Origin: Legionellales bacterium UBA4722
Lineage (GTDB): Bacteria > Pseudomonadota > Gammaproteobacteria > DSM-16500
DNA length: 5,405 nt
Direction of reading: 5' to 3'
Assembly: GCA_002404295.1 (NCBI GenBank)
Contig: DHJK01000102.1
Coordinates: forward strand, 1-5,405
A model generated the notes under the pieces. The model saw only the letters and a list, made by a program, of their open reading frames with translations. It was not told where the DNA came from and searched no databases. Positions 5,346 through 5,405 of this stretch are shown piece after piece; position 1 is the first letter of the stretch, and every line of letters begins with the position of its first letter. Position numbers and translations under genes: made by a program.

Positions 5346-5405
5346 TTAATAGTGACGGACATATTCATTATCTTTATTTTTATAGTAAGTATCTAACTTA
5401 AAAAT
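5346..5405 (-). CDS. Possible 3' end of a convergent gene (cut by the right edge)
   Basis: The minus-strand frame is open from the window edge for 19 codons and ends FKLDTYYKNKDNEYVRHY at a TAA (5348-5346), only 5 bp beyond the stop of the DUF4239 gene. The residue mix is protein-like (charged and aromatic rather than low complexity). However, 19 open codons are not significant by themselves in A+T-rich DNA. No family can be recognised. If it is real, the two genes converge with almost no space for a terminator. Confidence 0.3.
   Translation of the reverse strand: MFKLDTYYKNKDNEYVRHY

Noticed and set aside
5352..5396. Hydrophobic plus-strand mini-frame beginning GTG ACG GAC (VTDIFIIFIF)
   Set aside because: Fourteen codons, no spaced RBS, and it overlaps the possible convergent gene end. 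The hydrophobic look comes from T-rich DNA.
5386..5405. TAAGT-ATCTA-ACTTA inverted repeat near the right edge as a terminator for the DUF4239 gene
   Set aside because: A weak A+T-only stem followed by A residues; not a factor-independent terminator.

Overview
The window is A+T-rich bacterial DNA. It has short Shine-Dalgarno sites, a DsbB-type disulfide system, a TyrP-type aromatic amino-acid carrier and several decaying genes. This mix suggests a gammaproteobacterium, perhaps of the Legionella/Coxiella kind. That placement is inferred from gene content and base composition only; no rRNA or other phylogenetic marker is present.

Left part (1-1326), decayed genes. Three damaged genes lie side by side. 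Positions 1-246 (minus) hold the C-terminal end of a group II intron reverse transcriptase/maturase, cut by the window edge and without its RT domain. Positions 412-932 (minus) hold an unrecognised gene of about 173 codons, split by a -1 frameshift at a run of seven A. Positions 1036-1326 (plus) hold the start of a P-loop NTPase-like gene with a probable ATG-to-ATA start loss, an in-frame TAA and a body far too short for such a protein.

Middle (1342-2202). An intact LinB/DhaA-type haloalkane dehalogenase with all five catalytic and halide-binding residues. It has its own strong RBS and no accompanying catabolic genes.

Right part (2325-4328, minus strand). A probable operon is read right to left: a 50-residue membrane protein of DUF5993 type (4328-4176), a DsbB-like quinone-linked thiol oxidase (4154-3597) and a TyrP-like HAAAP-family transporter (3518-2325). 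The DsbB homologue is unusual: its first periplasmic CPLC pair is present, but the second pair is absent from the usual loop, and a CX4C pair sits instead on a C-terminal tail after a predicted fifth membrane helix. DUF5993 and DsbB probably work together; the transporter may only be a passenger.

Far right (4525-5340, plus). A DUF4239 (bestrophin-like) membrane protein is read divergently from the DsbB operon across a promoter-bearing gap of about 200 bp. A possible 3' end of a convergent gene is visible at the right edge. No CRISPR, tRNA, rRNA, phage gene or new defence system could be supported. The most interesting items are the DsbB variant with its small partner, the A7 frameshift and the group II intron relic.
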